In this document: positions 46,150-59,331 of the stretch, piece by piece
Numbering within the stretch: position 1 is the stretch's first letter
Layout of the letters: each line of letters begins with the position of its first letter
Assembly: GCA_027382625.1 (NCBI GenBank)
Contig: JAJKFJ010021997.1
Span: 1-64,000 of the forward strand
Direction: 5' to 3'
Length of the DNA: 64,000 nucleotides
Source of the DNA: Tetmemena sp. SeJ-2015
Lineage: Eukaryota > Ciliophora > Spirotrichea > Sporadotrichida > Oxytrichidae
The notes under the pieces: model-generated
Seen by the model: only the letters and a program-made list of their open reading frames with translations
Databases searched by the model: none
What the model was told of the DNA's origin: nothing
Program-made: the position numbers and the translations under genes

Positions 46150-49100
46150 TCACTTTTACAAAGACGATATGGTCAGTTCATTGATAGGTCGAAAGAGACT
46201 TGCACCACTACAGCTTGAGATGATGGGAGTTGGGACCTGGCTTTTGCTGAGTGAGTTCTTTTTAAATACACTAACTGGCTTTGAGTGCGCGCTATGCTGT
46301 ATCTCGATCTCTTTCCTAGCAGCTTCAATTTAATACTTTAAAGAAAAGATACTTTCAATGCTTCACTTTGTTTGCTTCTTTGTTCGATAATTTAAGCCAG
46401 TGGTGGCTTTTCATTCTCCTCAGCAATAGTCTCCTCATCGTCATTTTCGTAATCAAAGTTATATCTCTAGGTGATACAAACTAAGATATAGAATTTAAAG
46501 CTTTCTGATATAATAAGTATATGATCTGCTCTTCATCCTCCTCAGGGATATCTTCAAAATTTTCTTCCTCCATCAATAATCTCTCTGCATCTTGACTTCG
46601 TGCCAAGTTATTATCTGGTGAAGGGAAAGTCCTAAGCACACCACCCTCCTCTTACTCTTCCTCCTCAGGGATTGCAGATCCACTCATGGAACGTGCACTC
46701 ATTAAGTTTCCACCTGAACATGAAGACTGCTAGGTGGTTTGAATGTGTAGATGAGAGGGGAGGAAATTTTAAGAGTTCTGAAGGGAACAAGTTGAACTCT
46801 TCTGCCTCACCTGATTATTTGTGTAGTCTTAATTTTACTGATTGATATTACTGATAGAGCAGTTTGTATTACTTTAATTCGAAGTCTTCCTCCATTAAAA
46901 TAAGTTAGAAGAGAAAAAGATAATTTTAAACTTCCTAATACTTGATTGTTGTTTCCTTTGCAAGGCATGAGCATTAGATTAGCTTTGAGGCTTTTGTCTC
47001 TAGTTCTGCAAGATCTTAGCCTTGTGTGTGACTTGTGAAGATAGAGTCATGAGCTTAGTACTGCCACTGCTACTGGTCTGATTCACTGAATCCTCTTACA
47101 AGTGAGGAGATGCTAGTTGCATATTGACTGAGAAGGATAGTGAAATTGAGTTCCTCTGCGATTTGTTGCTTAACCTACTTTGGAGGTTTGATTGAGTTTG
47201 GAATGCTTAAAAAAGAAGAATATAAGCTTGAAAGTAAGGAAAGATTTTACGAATGACTATCTCTTGTTTATGCTCTGTCTTGAAAGTCCAGCTCCAGACA
47301 TGCTATTTAGCAAGTCTTCCTTCTGACTAGAGATTCTAAGCTTTTCAGTTGATTACTCTTCAATAACTCCTCTCAGTTGCATTGAAGATTTGTGCTGCTC
47401 AAGTCTGAGACTGCTTCCATCTTATCTTGCGTTGCTTTGGAAAGTCTAGTTCAAGCCTTGGCTTGTCTGCTGTCTTATAGATTGGGCTCCTCCTCTCTTC
47501 AAATTTGACTTAGACTTTTCATAAACTTGGATTGGCCCAACTCTTGAAGGTGACTTGACTGTGTTCTTAATGGCGGCTTCCTCGAATGACCTAACTACGT
47601 TTGACTTGCTGCTATTCAACTCAGTCATCATATGATTTGAATAGCCATCCTTTGAATCTTAAAGCTTGTTCAATATAGAGAAATTTAAAGGCTTTCACTT
47701 GAGGGAGAGCAGGTCTCTTTTAACCAGGAGCCACTGATTTTGCTCTGCACATAGAGGATAAAGAGTGAAATCTTATGATAATTTTTGATAAGGTGTGTCT
47801 TGAATAATCACCTTGCTTCTCTGAGGCTCTTCGTGTGTTTAGCTACATAGCAACATATCTGTAAAATTGAAAGTAAAATTTAATAAAGCAGCTGCTGTTG
47901 AAGGGGTTGCACTCTAGGCAATATTTCCAGCTGCAGGGGTCCTACTAGGTTAAATGCTGTTGTGGGAAGAAAGGGCCTGAGAGAAGAGCGTTTTGGGAGC
48001 CTTTGCAGAGGGTTACTGCCTGTTAGAAAATGTGGACTACAGGCACCCACTCGTACTCATCAGCTTATCCATCGATTCATCAAAATCTGAATTCTAGATG
48101 CCTCCAGGAGCAAGCACATCATCCTATTCGTATTCAGATGTGCTATGATAAGGGTGCGATGTCTAAGATACTGCGCTAAATATATAGCTACCTTACTTTT
48201 AGAGTTTATTCGGGATAAATAAATTGCGCCATTAGTGCTCTACTTAATATTTGACTTTTGTTTCTCAGCGGTGGTGTGCTTATTTGCACCTCCGTTAAGA
48301 AGCAGCAAGTTCGAACTAGATTTAGAGTTATGATGCAGACTACCGGTCTATGCTTCATTACCTTTGCGATCCTTATGTTGCATTAGTTAGTTGAGCTTGT
48401 TGACATAAGAGATGTTCTTCTGAATGAAGTTATTGTAATGAGAGCCTCCAGAAGATAGATTTTGAGCAGCTTGCTCCTGTAAACAGTGAGCTGAGTTTAT
48501 CGTTGCAAGACTGAATGACTGCATATTGCTGTAGCTTTAATTCTTAACAGTGTGCACGCCATAAGCTTGAGCAGCTGCCTATGAGCTTGTGGGACTCAAT
48601 ACGAAGTTTCTTTCTGTCTTATTTCCCTGATTTCCTCTAAAGTAAACTCATTTTTTAAATCTACGTTGCTGTTAATTTAATAAGTAGAGTCCTTGAGAAT
48701 TGTAGTTGACTTCTTTCTCTCTGCGAATTTCTTTGAAGTTTTTGCAATGGCAACTTTCTGTGAGGACTATTGGTTGGAAAGGTCTAACTTTGAGGCACTC
48801 TTCATATAGCTTTGATTTGTGTCTTCTGGCTCCGTCAAGAGATCTACCTTTGTCATCAGAGGTTTAGTGCTTGAGACTCTATGAGCACACTTGTCTCCCT
48901 CAAATAGGTTTGAGATGCTTGCTAAGTATCAAAGATACAGACTCTTGTTTTAGAGTTTTCAGAGGAGACGATTTATCTACTCTCCCCGTGCTCATAGAAA
49001 GTCTTGAAAGAAGTCTTAGGCTGTCTTGACTGTCTCGCCTAAATTAACATGATTATCTGCTCGGTCTTGAAAGTAATAGGCTTGCTTACTGTCTCGCCTT

Positions 49101-51240
49101 TGAACCACCTGATTTACTGGCCTCTTGAAGTATGGCTTGCTTTCTGTGCGCGTTATAAGCCTGCCCTCCGCAGTGCTTGGTGCTAAAGTCCATAGACTTC
49201 TTGGCGGTCCTGCTCATCAAGCCTTGAGACAGTTGGGGGACTGACTTGATTGCACTTTGGTTCAATCCTTGAGACTAAAAGCCTTGCAAATTCTATTGCT
49301 GAGGATGATGTAGCTAGGTACTTAAGACAAAGATGCGGTTATTGCTTGAGTGAAATTAGCCTGACTAGGAACTAAGGAAAGCTAGTGGCGGTGATTCTAA
49401 GTGTGTGAAGTAAGAGTCATCTTGGCTCTTGAAGGAAGTTATCTTTTGAAATATCTTAAAAGCTGAGAAGGTTAGCAACATTTTAGGACATTCTGAATCC
49501 ACAAGCTTCTCCTTGGAGTTAGATTACGAAATCATTGCCTTATGGAGATGTAGTTGCATTTGGGCTTAAGAGTTAGCTGATTTATTCATCATTGAGCTAT
49601 AAGAAGCAGAAGTCTACTTCCGTTCACTGAGGTAGTGCTTTTCTTTGCTTTTAGGCTCTTCTATGATTGGAATACTTCCGATGTCTTCTTCATGTTTTAA
49701 GTCATAGAAACTTCGTTAGTTTGCTTATTTATAATGAAAATTATCCTAGATTAAGAGAATGGATATTTTCTGAGGAAGGTAAGTTAGCTGCATTCAAAAT
49801 TGCATTTGCATAAGATGTGTAAGCTTCATTTCTGCTTCCAGGTATGAGGTTGGCAACTGAGCTCATAGTAGAAGAAAAATTGGATTGCTTCTAGTTCACT
49901 TAGCTTACAATCTAAGAGGAATTCTTGCAAGTTTAAAATAATTTATAAATGAAAAAGATGATATTTGAGTACTTAGAATTTATAAAGTAGCTGCTTGATT
50001 TTTCTTTGAAACTTAAGAAGGAATTTTTTCATCCTTGGGTATGTTCTTAGTAGAAGATGGGCAGGGTTTGATCGCTGAGGAGAAGGTAGAGGCAGTTTGG
50101 CTCTTGGGTTTGTAATAGTAGAAGATATCTAGTTCTTGAGCTCTGGTCCATTTGTCAGTCTATGGGAGGCCTCTCTACTAGGCACTGGAATCTAAGTCTA
50201 AACCAACTTAGGTTGGCTTTTGGTCTTGTTGAGACTGCTTTGAGCCGCTTGTTAAGCTTGATTCACGGAGGATTGATGAGACAGTAAGTTCCTTTAATGA
50301 TTGATGTTGGGGATTGCTCCTTGACCTCCATTTATATATTTAATTAAGATAGTTTAAACAATTTCTTCTTGCAGCAGCTGTCACACTATGGTCTGTCTAT
50401 CTCTTTGCTTGAGACTGGTTTTTAGAAGTAAATGCTGTGGTCACATTTGAAGAAGGAGCTTCTTTAAATTTGATCTCTAATTTACAATTAAGTTGAGATG
50501 GAGCTTTGCTGTTTCTGACTTGGCTAACAGGCTTGCTTTATTGAGAAGTGGCGCCTCTGTTTTAGTAACTATCAGTAGACTGTGAGTGCTGCTAGCTCTG
50601 ATACATTACAAGAGTCGCCTCGACGTCTGATCTCAAGGGCGATGGCGACTATTGAGAGTCCAGCTAAAGAAGAATTTTGTTGTTTACGTTCTACTGTTGC
50701 TTTGAAGATTTCTCAGCTAATCAAAATCAATCCAATGAAGTGCAGTTAATTAAAATGTTTTCTCGTTTTGACTCACTATACTGCTTGCTTGATTGAGAGG
50801 AGGCTTGGACATATCTAAGGGCCTGGAAGGCTGTTCTTCCTAGAGCACCATGCTTGCAATGTCATTTGCAAAGTCTGTGTTGTTGCTCATATATGACTCT
50901 AAAAATTACTTAATCTTTTCATTACACTTTAAATGATTGGTTGGTGAGCTTGGTCTCGTCAGTGAGTTTAGCTTGGGGCTGCTATTTATTGTGAGGCTTG
51001 TTCTTCTCCAGTCTCAGTTAAATGCAGTTCTCTACACTTAATGAAAGAAAGCAAGTTTAAAATACACTTTGCTCAAATGGAAGACTGGGATCCAACAGCT
51101 CTTAAAGAGTGAGTTGAGGCAGTAGCTTTGCGATGTCTCCAGATTCGTGAGAGCAGGTGTGTTATTATGGCTTGCATTAGTGGCTTGCTCCTTCTCCTCT
51201 TGTATAACTTGAGACTTGTGCACAAAGTGGATCTTATTCA
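46150..51240 (-). CDS. Low-complexity Ser/Gln-rich exons, probable 3' part of the cyclin gene
   Basis: Many short minus-strand exons rich in Ser, Gln, Asn, Thr and Lys (for example NKIHFVHKSQVIQEEKE, SNNTDFANDIASMVLQEEQ, MTELNSSKSNVVRSFEEAAI). The 3' end is acidic: SARSMSGSAIPEEEEQEEGG, FEDIPEEDEEQ, FDYENDDEETIAEENEKPP, then AARKEIEIQHSAHSK and a TGA at 46150. No folded domain is recognised. There is no clear new start after the cyclin fold, so I think it is the disordered tail of the same gene, but a separate gene starting near 50890 is possible. Introns and IESs are unresolved. Confidence 0.5.
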
Positions 51241-51269
51241 CAGCTGCGTTAAATATAATTCAAACTTCA

Positions 51270-53559
51270 CAAATCCTAATCATTCCCATGATGGATAAAA
51301 TGTGAATGTGTTAGAAGTGAAGCTAGCAGTGATTGAGTTGCTCTTTCCGAGTGAGACATTGGAGAGCCTTGGAGCGATGCTTGGTGATCTGATCTTATCC
51401 TGTTGGTTCTCCTTATTGTGCTTGTTGTTGGATTTATTTTCACTCTTCCCGTGGGACTGCACCTGCTGTGATATTGTAGGCTTATTGGGAGTTCTACTGT
51501 ATTAAATAGAAATGATTTAATGCTTATAAATAGGATGTAAGTATTGGTGGGGATGCCCATGTGCTTTTGATAAATGGAGAACAGCGCATCAGAACAGCGT
51601 TTCACTTCGCCATCGAAAGTGTAGTCGGTCAACTCCTCCAGGCCTACTGAGTTCCATTCAGGCACGATGCGAGCTACTCTTCTGCCTAACACTATGCAGG
51701 ATAGGGCAATTGCAGATGGTCTGAAAGATCTTGCCAACTCATACTCTTGAACAGCTAGGTCCAGAAAATACTCAGATAATGAAATAGTATAGGACTGAAA
51801 TTAATTATCTAATCTCAGCGTGCTTTTTGACGGACTTAAGAATTCTCTCGTCTATCTCTTGCAGATTAGCTGCATTTGCTAACTGAGAGGTAGACTAGTT
51901 AGAGTAGTATGAACTCTTGTGAGGAGTCTTGTTCTCGCTGTTTAAAATAAATGACCTTTAATAACGTACATAAGGTACTTCAAAGATTTACCTCTTCATT
52001 ATATCTTATATATATGTTCTGAGTATTGATCTTGAGAGTTGACTACTGTTGAGCAGGAATGAATTTATCATTAGAGAAGACAACTCCCTGGCCCAAAAGA
52101 TTCTGCATGAAGTGCATGGGTGTAACTTTGAAGAGATCCCAGTTGAGTTTGAAAAGCACTGTCTACTCTGCCTTGATCATCTCCTCATATCCTATTACTC
52201 GCTGTTTAGCGCATACTTTCTATAAGTCTCTGATTAGTGGTATATTATCATCAATCTCATCGAACTTAGCAGCCATCAACAAACATGTGCAAATCATTCC
52301 AATCTAAAATAGAGAGAGAAGTTTTGTAATGAGAGTGTGCAAGTGAGGGTCTCTTGTTTAACTTTGTCGAAGATCTTTTCATCTTGGAGTAGGATGTCTA
52401 CGAAAGTCACAGCTAGATGAATAGTAAGTGGTCGTTACTTTAACTTCTCCCCAAACTCAAATATGCTTTCAACCATGTGCTTTCATATATAGAGCATAAA
52501 CTTCTCTAGGTTTAATTTTAATTTCGTGTCTTTATCATCAGACTGCTCAGGTTTCCAAGTCTTCATTAAAATAGTGACTGTATGATTTTATTATTTACAA
52601 TCTTCCTTGGACTTGCTTAAATCTGACTGAAGATTCTTCTAGTCTGAGGTAGCTGTAAATTTCAGAGGGAGACATGTCCGCAAAGTAATGATCTTCCTTT
52701 ATTTTAAGAGCCTATATAAGTCGTCAGCATTACAGGAAAATTTAAGATAATTCTAAATAGAAAGAAGGTGGATACTATCTATAGAGGATAGTGCCCTGAG
52801 CAAAGTTTGGAGGTAATAATTGATGATAAGATTTGTTGATTGCGCTTTGAGTAACATACCTTGATTTGTTTTTACTGTCTCTGTTTCTTAGAATCTGAAC
52901 CAAGATAGATATCTATCGACACTTCTCACATATAATTAATTTAATTTTGGTCAATCAATAAATTTAAATTTCTCCTTTCTTTTTGTCACTTGGAAAACAA
53001 GACTCTCTTCTCTAGGTTTCCATTCTTATCACTGACACTGAGTGTAAGAGGCGACTTGGGTGATCTAAAATCTGGTTCTTCATCTTATCCACTGCCTATA
53101 ATAAAGCAGCCACATTACTGGCAATTTCTTTTCTCTAAGTGGTCGATAATCTTCAACTCTTTCAATAATTAATAACTACCTCAATGTAGATTTTTTATCT
53201 TTGGACTTATCGTTTAGATTGAAACTAGTAGATGAGGATGGCAGCATGCATTTGCATTTCCAGGAGTCTTGCAGAACTGCACTGATGCTCTGCTCTCTTT
53301 TCTCTTTCGCCATCAGTCTCTCCGCTCTATTCAAATTCATAATTAAGATATATCTTTTAAGCATATACATGCACATTTTTCTATTGAGGTTTATTGAACT
53401 TTTGAAGGGAATTTTAATATCCAATGTTGCATCTGGTGTCTTGACCCGCTCTGGATTCTAAGCAGTGGGCAGAAGCTTACTATAGGGAGGTATTCCATGC
53501 CCTGCCGCTTGAACGTTCTCCAAGTTGTTTAGTGATGAGCCTTGGCTCTGTAAAAGCAT
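51270..53559 (-). CDS. Cyclin-domain protein
   Basis: Starts at 53559 (MLLQSQGSSLNNLENVQ). The cyclin box is spread over exons: MICTCLLMAAKFDEIDDNIP, LIRDLQKVCAKQRVIGYEEM, IKAEQTVLFKLNWDLFKVTP and MHFMQNLL form the N-terminal cyclin fold with its Lys...Glu pair for kinase contact. SYSISLSEYFLDLAVQEYEL and SFRPSAIALSCIVLGRRVAR belong to the second fold. Cyclins activate CDKs; the subclass is not resolved. One IES lies at 53332-53385. It is divergent from PRPF39, with about 520 bp between the two starts. Confidence 0.8.
53332..53385 (-). other. 54 bp IES in the cyclin gene, pointer AATAGA
   Basis: tctatt at 53326-53331 and 53380-53385. Excision joins SSINLNR to AERLMAKEKREQ. The insert is in frame and would duplicate LNR at both ends. 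Confidence 0.78.
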
Positions 53560-54078
53560 TTTCAGAATATCCAAAAATAAAAAATCAAATAATTCTCTCT
53601 TATTTTATGTGAATATAGTATGTTAATAGGTGTGTAGTCTTGAATAGTTTAGTTTATGCGATGATAGTGCACTACTACAATGGCAGACTTTTGATAAATA
53701 ATAAAATTTAAATATTTTTAGGTCGTTGGAAATCGCAAATTAAACAACTACCCACAATCTTTTTAAAATAGTTCCACCTCTGTGTCTCCAATCACTGCCC
53801 TCTCTCAATATATTTAATTTATAGTCAACTGCCACAAAAAAATAAAGGGAAAAAAATTCTAAGATGATTTAAAACTAAAATTTATTTGATCTATAGGAAA
53901 AACTATAATCAGAAACAGAGATAAAAATTCAAACTTAAAAATTTATATTCCAATTTAATAGGAGCTTAAGATAAAGTAACTATAATGCTTCGAAACTAAA
54001 GATTACATTTTGTGATGGATTAGGGAAGAATAATTATTAATACTGATTAATTTACTTGATAACTAGCTGCAGAACTAA
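53560..54078. promoter_or_regulatory. Divergent upstream region, cyclin and PRPF39
   Basis: AT-rich DNA between two diverging starts (53559 minus, 54079 plus). It must hold both promoters. No specific factor site was recognised. No ORF with coding character. Confidence 0.45.
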
Positions 54079-56524
54079 ATGTCCGCTCAAAACAACTCCG
54101 CTCTATTGCTCTCAACCTCTCAGGTGCCACTCTCAACTCAGCTCCAGCAGTAACATCAGCAGCAGATCAATTAGCTGCTGAAGCAGTCCTACCACTTTGA
54201 ACAAGTAAGCTATACCTATAAAAAATGCCTGAAACTAAAGCCCTTTCCTCTTGAATTAGATTTCAAGCATGTCTCTCATTCTCCCTTTGATTCTTAGTCT
54301 CTTAAATCTTTACTATAGAGTGGTGACATAGAGAACCAAGACTACTTAAACATAGTGAAGGAGGTTTGCGATAAGGACCCTCTCAACTACATCTATGTTC
54401 AGAAATTTGCCTCAATTCTAGGAAGCCAAGGAAAGATCACTGAGGCTCAGGAATAGTAAGTAAAAGCAATTTGATCGATTGATATTCCAACGTGAATCGC
54501 TAATCTTAAATTTTTCTAGGTATGAGAAAAGTCTCCGATACAACTCTGCTCAAGTTGAGCTCTGGAAGAGATTTGCTGACTTCGCAATTGAACATCACTA
54601 TCTCAATGCACAAGATGAGGATAAGTGCAAGTAGATACTAGAGAGAGCAATTGATAATGCAGGTCAGCATATGAAAGGCGCTGAGATATGGACCAAGTAT
54701 ATTGACTTTGAGATTACCTAAAACCACTTGGGATTCGTTAATCTTCTTTGCTACCTCAGTGTTAGAACTCCCCTTATCAACCATGAGGAAATTGAAAGAA
54801 AGTAAGTCTAGCTCTTTTGAAATTGGAATTTGAGAATGGTGAATTAATTATCGTTATAGATACTTAGATATTCTAGATTCTCTCTTCGATTAGATAATTG
54901 AGGACATTCAGCGTCAAGACTTTTCAGTACCTGATAAGTACAAATTGAAGCAAGATGAACTCGGTAAGAATGTCTAAACCAACTCTTCAATTCTCCTTCT
55001 CCATTTAACTTCACAGATTTCTCGCAGATTTAGCAACAATTACTCTATTTAAACTTACTCAAACCCTCAATTCAATACCCATCCCCCACTCTCAGTTAAA
55101 AATGGCTAACACTTGAAAATAGTAGCAACTAAGACAGTGAAATGATCCTCTCCTAATTAAAAAGCCACCACTTTCAGTATTGAAGATGATTGATCATCAA
55201 CCAGGCCAATCTCTTACAAAAGCTTAAGAGTAAAAATAATTGTTATCTGAGCTTATTAGCTCTCCTTAGTTTTCTCTGGCATTTAGGATTTTTCTCTCTC
55301 TCTTTCTTTGTTTTTCCTCATTTCTTTTCTCAATGATTTGACTTTACACCTTTTATAGTGAAACTGATGTTCGAAGAGTGCAAGGGAGACAAATTTGAGT
55401 TCCTAACCAAAGTTAAGCAAATGGCGAATGAGACTCGCCAGAGAGTTGAGACTAGACTTGTATTCGAAGATCGCATCATGGATATCTGGCAAAATTCTAG
55501 AACTCTCGAAGAGGAGAAGGAAGTGTGGATCGACTACATCAAGTTTGAGATTTCTTAGGGCATGCTCAAGAGAGCTAAGCTACTTTATGAGAGAGGACTC
55601 ATTTCTCTTGACAAGGATCGCCATTTCTGGATATCTTACATCCAATTCCTTGAGAAAAATGTCAAAGATCCTCAACTGGCAAGGGCTAAATTTGAGAATC
55701 GCATCAAGAATGCAGATAGATTTGAAGCTATCGACTTCATGATTGAAAATGCGCTCTTTGAAGAGGAGCAGCAGTAGATCTAGAAGGCAAGAAGAATTTA
55801 TGAGAATTTACAAAACGAGATTGCCCCTGACTATATCAAGTCTCAGCTAGCATTCATCAACTTTGAGAAGAGACAGAATAACGTTGAGAAAGTAAAGGAG
55901 CTCTACTATAGAGCCTACTCTTAATCCCTTCAAAGAGGAGAAGTTGAAATTGTGGCATTTGTAGTGATCTAGTATGCCCGATTCCTCGCTTTTAAGTGTC
56001 AAGATTACAACAGAGCAGTTGAGATTCTTAACTAAGCCTTGACTAAGACTAAGGGCTCAAAGCTTCTGTATCTCTCCTATGTGAATTTCTTGAAGCATCT
56101 TCCTCTGACTCCTGAACTACCAGATGTTTTTCAAAGAGTGATTTCTATCTTTGAGAAGGCTCTGGATGGAGAGCAAAGTGGCCTTACTCATGATGAGAGA
56201 GCTGAGCTTGCTAGATTCTATATCGAATACCTAAATGAGAACGCTACTAGTGTATCTCAAGTAAGGAACGTTGAGTAAACCTTGAAGGAGAGAGGCTTAC
56301 TCTATTGCTCAAGAAAGGGATAGTAGGAATAAGGATTGAACGAGCAATCGAATGGAAATGGTGCAAGTGTACAAAAAATGACTGGAGACTAGCATTTGAG
56401 CAACTAAGCTGAATAAAGTGATAATGTGTCATTAGGAAAGAGAGTGCAACCTGAAAATGGACACAACTCTCATCAATCCTATGGAGCTGAAGGAGACTCA
56501 GGAGAGAAAAGATCAAAGATTTGA
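54079..56524 (+). CDS. PRPF39: PRPF39, U1 snRNP-associated HAT-repeat splicing factor
   Basis: Helps U1 snRNP recognise 5' splice sites. It starts at 54079 with a Gln-rich leader (MSAQNNSALLLSTS), then HAT (half-a-TPR) repeats throughout: LNYIYVQKFASILGSQGKIT, VELWKRFADFAIEHHYLNA, EIWTKYIDFEITQNH, then KEVWIDYIKFEISQGMLKRA, RHFWISYIQFLEKNVKDPQL, AFINFEKRQNNVEKVKELY and KLLYLSYVNFLKHLPL, with the aromatic/Glu pattern typical of HAT. Three introns fit in phase: 54456-54519, 54802-54859 and 54964-55358 (the last may hide an IES). TAG and TAA are read as Gln in several HAT helices. It ends KRSKI, TGA 56522-56524. This is the best-resolved gene in the window and shows that TGA is a real stop. Confidence 0.88.
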
Positions 56525-56669
56525 AGATGGGGAGTGACTCAATAAAAGGAAAAAGGACTCTAAATAACTTAGAATGACTTGACAATTAAGATTGAAAAAA
56601 TTTTAACTTTAATAAAACCTAAAATGCAAATCTTCTTCTTCTACTTCAATTTAGAACTTGTCTTTTTAT

Positions 56670-57837
56670 TCATTTTAGAGTACTGAACTGATGAATGGTC
56701 TCTCTGGTAGAGTTTCTAAAATAATCGTGAATGGTTTTGATGGGAGTAGATATTCCATGAGTAGGTCCTCTCCAAATTGGCCCTTTGACTCCTTTCTTAA
56801 ATTAGATAGGGTCTTGCTCTGGGTCTTCAATATAAGGCCAGTTTGAACCTATCGTCCTATTATATCCTCCTTTGGGCAAAGTAGGTCGACGGAAGGGTCC
56901 ATAGGATGGGGGTCTTGGCATTTCCCTTTGCTTTGGAGGAAACTCAACATCGCTTCCAAATGTAAGCTTATAAAAAAGCCATCCTAGATTCTTATAATTG
57001 AAGCTTGGGGTTATAAAAAGTTCCCCTTTGGCGAACAGTAGAAGTATAGGGTCTATCTGGGTGGATTATTTTGGTGCTTCTATCAATATAGTCATGCCTC
57101 TTATCATTTTCGTAGTGCTCATATTGATCCTCCGTATAAGGAACTCTCTTTTAGAAAAGTTCGTAAGTGCTGCGAGTAAGGAAGTTCTTGCGCTATTCAG
57201 GTTCTGGTCGAGGTGGAGGGCCGTTATGATGGTGCTCGAATTCTGCCTTCCTAACCTTCTTGTTGCAGCCACTTGGTCTAAAGACTGCACTCATTGAATT
57301 AGGCCTGTAAAAATTATAACAATGATAGAATGCTTATTTAAAATTTAAATGTTCTTTCTATCATCCTTTCTTAGAATATATTGCCCTGGGTCCACAAACA
57401 CATCCCAATCGCATTAGACTTTAGCTTCTCGAAAGTATCCATAGTGCCTCTACTGGGATTATTCAGCACCTGCTTAATCTTTCCACACTCTTGCTTTTCC
57501 TTTCCTATAGAGAGACTTAAATTAACTGCCATCATAATTTCATTAGGAAGAGAATAAGTGATAAGAAGAAGGAATTCATAACTTACTTGGCTTGTCATAA
57601 TAGGTGCTTGGGTCGCCCACAGTTAAAGGTAGAGGATATGAGAAGAAACCAAATCTAGACCTGATAACAAAGAATTAGAAGAGCTAAAATAATAATCTGC
57701 ATAAATATAGGATATTTATTTTTATAATAGCTTGAATACATGATCTTTACTTACTTTTAGCCCTTAGTTTCCATTTCTTGGGCAAACTACTATCTATTCT
57801 TAGTCTGCCGCATTTGCTGTTAATGGAGATCCATCAT
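56670..57837 (-). CDS. Proline-rich protein, possible axonemal/CFAP type
   Basis: Starts at 57837 (MMDLHQQQMRQTKNR). Exons read SRFGFFSYPLPLTVGDPSTY, GKARVWKDQ, YGYFREAKVQ, CDWDVFVDPGQYIL, NSMSAVFRPSGCNKK, STKIIHPDRPYTSTVRQRGT, FGSDVEFPPKQREMP and YGPFRRPTLPKGGYNRTIG, ending QFSTLK with TGA at 56670. The GDP.TY and DPGQYI style and many Pro/Gly/Tyr residues resemble cilia-associated proteins of the CFAP96 (C4orf47) kind; this is a weak resemblance, not an assignment. One extra T in the run at 56974-56979 shifts the frame, which is good evidence for homopolymer errors. Introns lie near 57300-57370, 57515-57590 and 57660-57755. Confidence 0.55.
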
Positions 57838-58169
57838 TTTTATTTTATTTTCTTCTTTATAAAGTAAACTTGAATATATTAGCTCACCCGCACTACTTCA
57901 TAAATAAGTAGTTAAAATAATTAGAGCGTTATATTAGCACCAATATATATAGTCTACTAAGTTGTTGTTGTCTACTAAATTTACATAGGATTTTCTTATC
58001 CATTCGTACACGTACTAATCTATTTTTCAAGGTCGTTCTATTAGCATAGAGAATGGAGGTATGTCTATGACATTTTAGGCTTTCATTTGTAGGAGAGGCT
58101 TTCTTCATTATTAAAACATTTATTAATCTCAAGTACTTTCAATTCCGAATTTGTCACTTTTCACTTGCC

Positions 58170-59286
58170 TCATCTTACGAACTTCGATTTCGGATGCTCA
58201 TGATTATCAGGAGAGCTGTTCTTATTAGCAGCCTCAGGTGACATGCTGATCATGCTCTGCATCATTGATATACTGTTGCCGAGAGTTCCCCTCCCTACAT
58301 TCTGTGCCTAGTCAGTTTGAATCAGTTTATTTAGCTCCTCCTTCGAGAAAGTTATCATCATTAAAATATAAAACGAGATAAATTTTTAGCTCACTAATCA
58401 TGAGAATTTAATAACTCTAGAGTGAACTTTAAATTGATCAGAGATGTTAGAACAATCACCATGACAATTCCAATAGTGAGGAGAACAGGCTACCACGGAC
58501 CCAGTCCATACTTTCCGTCTATCACATCTTGAATTGAGTCCAGCTGCATTCCAATGTAGACATAGATGCAAGTGTTGGGGAACATGCCAGCACAACTGCC
58601 AGTGATGAAATCCTTCATCCTGAGAGATGTGACTGCCATTATGTAGGGGAAGACGTTGTGCGGCATGATGGGTGTCATGCGCATCAGCACCACCATTTTG
58701 AAGCCGTTGTGCTTTAGTCCTAAATCAATCGCACGGAACAGCTTAATCCTCCTAGTCAAGTGCTTTCTAATCCAATTACGAATGAAGAAACGGCCAAGAA
58801 CGAAGCCAATCCAAAATGTAAAGATCCTTATAATTCAGATATATATGTTGGATGAATAACACCTCCAAGGACGCTGCTTCCGATTATGATAACAACTGAT
58901 AGGATGAAGCCCACTGTAGGTCCTTTGAATTTCGTGAAGATGAGTGCCCCTCCAAGTACGAGGAAAGTTGTGGGTAGAAAGAAGACAGTCATGAACACAA
59001 ATATGAAAATGAAGAGTGCAGTTCCCTGATAGAAGTGAGTCTCAAACCAGAAGAAGAAAGGCTCAATCATTAGGAACATATCATCCCAGTATACGTAGAA
59101 GAAAACTAGCAGCCCAACCTTTAAGAGATATTAAAATGAGTTAAACAAATTGTAATAAGTTGACTTACAAGCAGTAGAAAGAGAAAGATAAGTACTAGGA
59201 TTGAAGGTGTAGTTGCACCCGTTGAAAGCCGGTGACTTTTTAATTTCCTCGATGCGAGTTGTGAAGGTGTTTTTTCTTCGAAGCAT
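58170..59286 (-). CDS. VTT-domain membrane protein, TMEM64/Tvp38-like
   Basis: A multipass endomembrane protein of the DedA/VTT group, which includes lipid scramblases TMEM41B and VMP1. It starts at 59286 (MLRRK; one A too many in the following A-run). Transmembrane helices include SILVLIFLFLLLVGLLVFF, GTALFIFIFVFMTVFFLPTT and LSVVIIIGSSVLGG. Conserved VTT features follow: FLPTTFLVLGGALIF, FWIGFVLGRFFIRNWIRKHL, then VVLMRMTPIMPHNVFPYIMA and GSCAGMFPNTCIYVYIGMQL, then a last helix. A 54 bp intron (58341-58394) leads to a hydrophilic tail ending KSKFVR, TGA 58170. An intron near 59123-59170 joins LLL to VGLL. A 38 bp IES with pointer TTA is at 58822-58859. Confidence 0.85.
58822..58859 (-). other. 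38 bp IES in the VTT gene, pointer TTA
   Basis: taa at 58819-58821 and 58857-58859. Excision joins GSSVLGGV to TFWIGFVLGRF, a segment highly conserved in the family. A GT...AG intron at almost the same place (GTGTTATTC...TATAAG) was tested and gives the wrong phase. Confidence 0.78.
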
Positions 59287-59331
59287 TGAAAATTATACGG
59301 CGTCGAAATAAGTGGAATTAATTAGATTCAT

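Noticed and set aside
58822..58859. GT-AG intron in the VTT gene
   Set aside because: The candidate GTGTTATTC...TATAAG leaves the wrong phase; the TTA-pointer IES restores a conserved segment.
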